Below, piece by piece: positions 61,821 through 64,000 of a stretch of DNA of 64,000 nt. This stretch comes from an uncultured Parvularculaceae bacterium (GTDB lineage Bacteria; Pseudomonadota; Alphaproteobacteria; Caulobacterales; Parvularculaceae): NCBI GenBank assembly GCA_947259375.1, contig CAMYLZ010000008.1:1-64000 (forward strand). Reading direction: 5' to 3'. The translations under genes were made by a program, and so were the position numbers. Under the pieces are notes generated by a model. It was not told the origin of the DNA. It did not search any database and saw only the letters and a list, made by a program, of their open reading frames with translations. How positions within the stretch are numbered: position 1 is the stretch's first letter; the number at the start of each line of letters is the position of its first letter.

Positions 61821-62932
61821 GCGGCGAAAGCGGCGCGGCGGAGACAACGCCGCTGGAAGAGCGCTTGATCGACCTGATCAAACTGAAAGGCCCGATCACC
61901 GTCGCCGATTACATGTCGGACGCCCTCGGCCATCCCCACGAAGGTTATTACATGCGCCAGAGCCCGATCGGGGCGGAAGGCGATTTCACCACCGCGCCCG
62001 AGATCAGCCAGGTTTTCGGTGAATTGATCGGCCTCTGGCTGGTGGAAGCCTGGCAAGCCATGGGCGCCCCGGAAAGCTTCAACCTGGTCGAACTCGGTCC
62101 GGGCCGCGGCGTCCTGATGGAAGATATTTTGCGCGCCGCGCGTCTGCGTCCCGGCTTCGCCAAGGCGGCGCAGGTCTGGCTGGTCGAAACATCAGGCCGC
62201 TTGCGCCTACAACAGCAAAAACGGTTGCGTTCAACCGAAGCAAAGCCCCTTTGGGCCGATGACTATGCCGATATCTCGCCCGGCCCGTCCCTGATTGTCG
62301 CCAATGAGTTTTTTGACTGCCTGCCGATCCGGCAGTTTGAGCGGGTCAGCAACGGTTGGCGCGAGCGGCTGGTCGGGCTTGACGAGCGTAGCGCCGGGCT
62401 CGTTTTCACCCTCGACGAAACGCCGCCCCCGCCGGCATTCGACCTGCCTCCAATTGCCGAGAGCGAGATCGGCGATATTTTCGAGATTGCACCAGCCGCG
62501 CAGGAGGTGACGCAGGAAATCTGTCAAACGCTCGCCGATCATGGCGGTCATGCGCTGGTGATCGATTACGGCCATATGGAGCGCGGTTGCGGCGATACTT
62601 TTCAGGCGGTGCGCGATCATAAATATTGGCCGCCACTCTCCTCCCCCGGCCGTGCGGACATCACCGCACATGTGGACTTCGAAACGCTCGCTTCTATCGC
62701 CATTGAGGCCGGCGCCAACGTTTATGGCCCGGTGACGCAGGGCCGCTTCTTGGAAAGGCTAGGGCTGCCGCTGCGCGTCGAAGCGCTTTGCCGGGGGCTT
62801 GAGGAAGCAAAAGCAACGGAAATCCGCACCGGCGCGACGCGCATCGCCGCGCCCCAGGCCATGGGCGAGATTTTCAAGGTGCTGTGCCTTTCATCGCCCG
62901 CGCTGCCGACCCCGGCAGGATTCGAGACATGA
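61817..62932 (+). CDS. MidA/NDUFAF7-type SAM-dependent methyltransferase
   Basis: 371 residues from the ATG at 61817 that overlaps the lgt stop. The family (DUF185) pattern is full: ITVADYMSDALGHPHEGYYM, GAEGDFTTAPEISQVFGELI, the SAM site NLVELGPGRGVLMEDIL, LIVANEFFDCLPIRQFE and ALVIDYGHMERGCGDTFQAV. The human member NDUFAF7 methylates an arginine of a complex I subunit; a similar bacterial role is plausible. It overlaps pgeF, completing the usual lgt-midA-pgeF unit. Confidence 0.9.
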   Translation: MSGESGAAETTPLEERLIDLIKLKGPITVADYMSDALGHPHEGYYMRQSPIGAEGDFTTAPEISQVFGELIGLWLVEAWQAMGAPESFNLVELGPGRGVLMEDILRAARLRPGFAKAAQVWLVETSGRLRLQQQKRLRSTEAKPLWADDYADISPGPSLIVANEFFDCLPIRQFERVSNGWRERLVGLDERSAGLVFTLDETPPPPAFDLPPIAESEIGDIFEIAPAAQEVTQEICQTLADHGGHALVIDYGHMERGCGDTFQAVRDHKYWPPLSSPGRADITAHVDFETLASIAIEAGANVYGPVTQGRFLERLGLPLRVEALCRGLEEAKATEIRTGATRIAAPQAMGEIFKVLCLSSPALPTPAGFET

Positions 62933-63705
62933 CCAACACGCCGCCATTTCTCGTCTCCCCCCTGCTTGACGAAAATTCCATCGCACACGGATTTTTCACC
63001 CGCCTTGGCGGCGTATCCGCTGCGCCTTATGACTCGCTAAATACCGGTCCTGGGTCCGCAGATGACGCAGCCAGCGTCGCAGAGAATCGGGCGCGATGCA
63101 CCCACGCACTGGGAGCTGAGGCGTTGCTCACCGGTTACCAAACGCACTCGGCGGATGTTCTCTTCGTAGAAAAACCCTGGGACGGCGCGCCACCGAAAGT
63201 CGATGGCCTTGTCTCAAAGACGCCGGGACTTGCGCTCGGCGTTCTCGCGGCGGATTGCATGCCGTTTCTTTTTATGGATGCGCGCGCCGGCGTTATTGGC
63301 GCGGCGCATGCGGGCTGGCGCGGCGCGCTCGCCGGCGTTCTTGAAAACACTGTCGCCGCGATGACGCGTCTCGGTTCGAAACCGGATAATATGCGGGTCG
63401 CGGTAGGCCCTTGCCTGCGCCAGTCAAATTTCGAGGTCGGACTGGAGCTTGTGGAGGCATTCACGGCAAAGCACCGCGGCGCCGATCAATTCTTCGCCGC
63501 CGGGAAAAACGAGATGAAACGCCAGCTCGACCTTGTCGGTTTCGGGTGCTGGCGCCTGGCGGAATGCGGCGTCCGCCAAATCGATGATATTGGTCTGTGC
63601 ACGCTTGATGCGCCGGAGCGTTTCTTCAGTTATCGGGCGGCGAAGCGTGACGGTCTTGCCGGTTTTGGCCGAAATCTTTCGGCGATCGCCCTGAAACACA
63701 AATGA
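62929..63705 (+). CDS. pgeF: Peptidoglycan editing factor PgeF (YfiH/polyphenol oxidase family)
   Basis: 258 residues from the ATG at 62929 overlapping the previous stop. The opening AHGFFTRLGGVSAAPYDSLN, ALLTGYQTHSADVLFVEKPW, the zinc/nucleophile-like Cys in LAADCMPFLFMDA and the His in GAAHAGWRGALAGVLENTV, then VGPCLRQSNFEVG, are family hallmarks. YfiH in E. coli removes mis-incorporated serine from cell-wall precursors. It is the last gene before prs. Confidence 0.93.
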   Translation: MTNTPPFLVSPLLDENSIAHGFFTRLGGVSAAPYDSLNTGPGSADDAASVAENRARCTHALGAEALLTGYQTHSADVLFVEKPWDGAPPKVDGLVSKTPGLALGVLAADCMPFLFMDARAGVIGAAHAGWRGALAGVLENTVAAMTRLGSKPDNMRVAVGPCLRQSNFEVGLELVEAFTAKHRGADQFFAAGKNEMKRQLDLVGFGCWRLAECGVRQIDDIGLCTLDAPERFFSYRAAKRDGLAGFGRNLSAIALKHK

Positions 63706-63895
63706 TCGCGCCGACCCGAATTTTGCGGTTGCACAATCGTCAAGAAACCGTCATGAAGCAATTGCTGTTCGGGGGGACCGCGCAAGGTTCCGCGCTGCAT
63801 GCGGCGGGCTGTATTAGTATTACGAGAGGCATGCACGGATGGCGTTCGCGCAAGCCTCGAATGGGTCGGCAAATACCCAATAGGGGACGGATATC

Positions 63896-64000
63896 ATGAA
63901 ACTGATCGCCGGAAACTCCAACCGCCGCTTAAGCGACGCGATTTCACGAAAGCTTGCGACGACGCCCGCCAAGGCGGATATCAAGCGCTTCAAGGACGGC
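63896..64000 (+). CDS. prs: Ribose-phosphate pyrophosphokinase (N-terminal part; runs off the window)
   Basis: The first 35 codons are visible: MKLIAGNSNRRLSDAISRKL, then a stretch ending KADIKRFKDG, the characteristic Prs start. AGGGGA lies eight bases before the ATG. Prs makes PRPP for nucleotide, His and Trp synthesis. The gene continues beyond 64000; about 10 percent is present. The gap of 190 bases after pgeF is AT-richer and probably holds its promoter. Confidence 0.93.
   Translation, partial: MKLIAGNSNRRLSDAISRKLATTPAKADIKRFKDG

Overview
This window looks like chromosomal DNA of a GC-rich alphaproteobacterium of the Caulobacter/Parvularcula kind. The basis is gene content and order rather than any marker rRNA: a SciP (DUF1153) and MucR pair, the yceD-plsX-fabH-ihfA-merR block, cbp3 next to yceD, scpAB-tatABC-serS-surE-nlpD, dgt/erpA/xth, proC-ybjN-ubiK and lgt-midA-pgeF-prs are all typical of that class. 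No rRNA, CRISPR array, prophage or complete insertion sequence was found. Almost everything is intact, tightly packed core genome.

Layout. 1-1.4 kb: remnant of a large serine recombinase beside tRNA-Tyr. 1.5-6.7 kb: rlmB, then a GST-GFA-HAD-aidB run, followed by a non-coding gap with a DnaA-box-like palindrome and a strong hairpin. 6.7-12.5 kb: small membrane protein, tRNA-Pro, then (leftward) cbp3-yceD-plsX-fabH-ihfA-merR, with bamE rightward. 12.5-15.8 kb: glyA-nrdR-nusB-thiL without the riboflavin genes that usually sit inside it. 16-19 kb: mucR, a 630-bp structured gap, sciP with a perfect terminator, and an FlhF-like GTPase; these point to cell-cycle and flagellar control. 19-28 kb: a leftward core block (SPOR protein, nagZ, scpA, scpB, tatA, tatB, tatC, serS, surE, nlpD) linking cell wall, chromosome segregation and Tat export.

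28.4-34 kb: dgt diverges from erpA. The usual erpA neighbour xth is displaced by an SdpR/SdpI-like pair, a ClpP-like membrane protein, a nitroreductase and an SRPBCC protein. 34-41.5 kb is accessory: an exported Asp-nucleophile hydrolase with a TetR regulator and two matching operator-like sites, a compact RecD/Dda-type helicase, DUF805 and DUF4282 membrane proteins, an Atm1-like ABC exporter, a PilZ protein and an exported amidohydrolase. 41.5-47.6 kb is a leftward valine-catabolism operon (acyl-CoA dehydrogenase, 3-hydroxyisobutyryl-CoA hydrolase, mmsB, mmsA) carrying DUF1330, DedA and GFA passengers.

47.8-52 kb: two tandem PAS-like paralogs, a 30-residue membrane microprotein, a Ca2+/Na+ antiporter, and a pteridine reductase-like SDR overlapping the antiporter and followed by folB. 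52-59 kb: uvrC and pgsA, separated by an RnfD-like membrane protein plus an exported DUF2330 protein, then an OmpR-type two-component system. 59-64 kb: proC, ybjN, ubiK, lgt, midA, pgeF and the first 35 codons of prs.

No wholly new multi-gene defence or biosynthetic system stands out. The best leads are the MucR with a replaced zinc ligand beside sciP and flhF, the RnfD-like/DUF2330 pair inserted between uvrC and pgsA, the orphan SdpRI-like pair, the twin TetR operators, the acidic tails on both ScpA and ScpB, and the microprotein gene at 49150. All functional calls come from motif reading and remembered family features; no database search was run.
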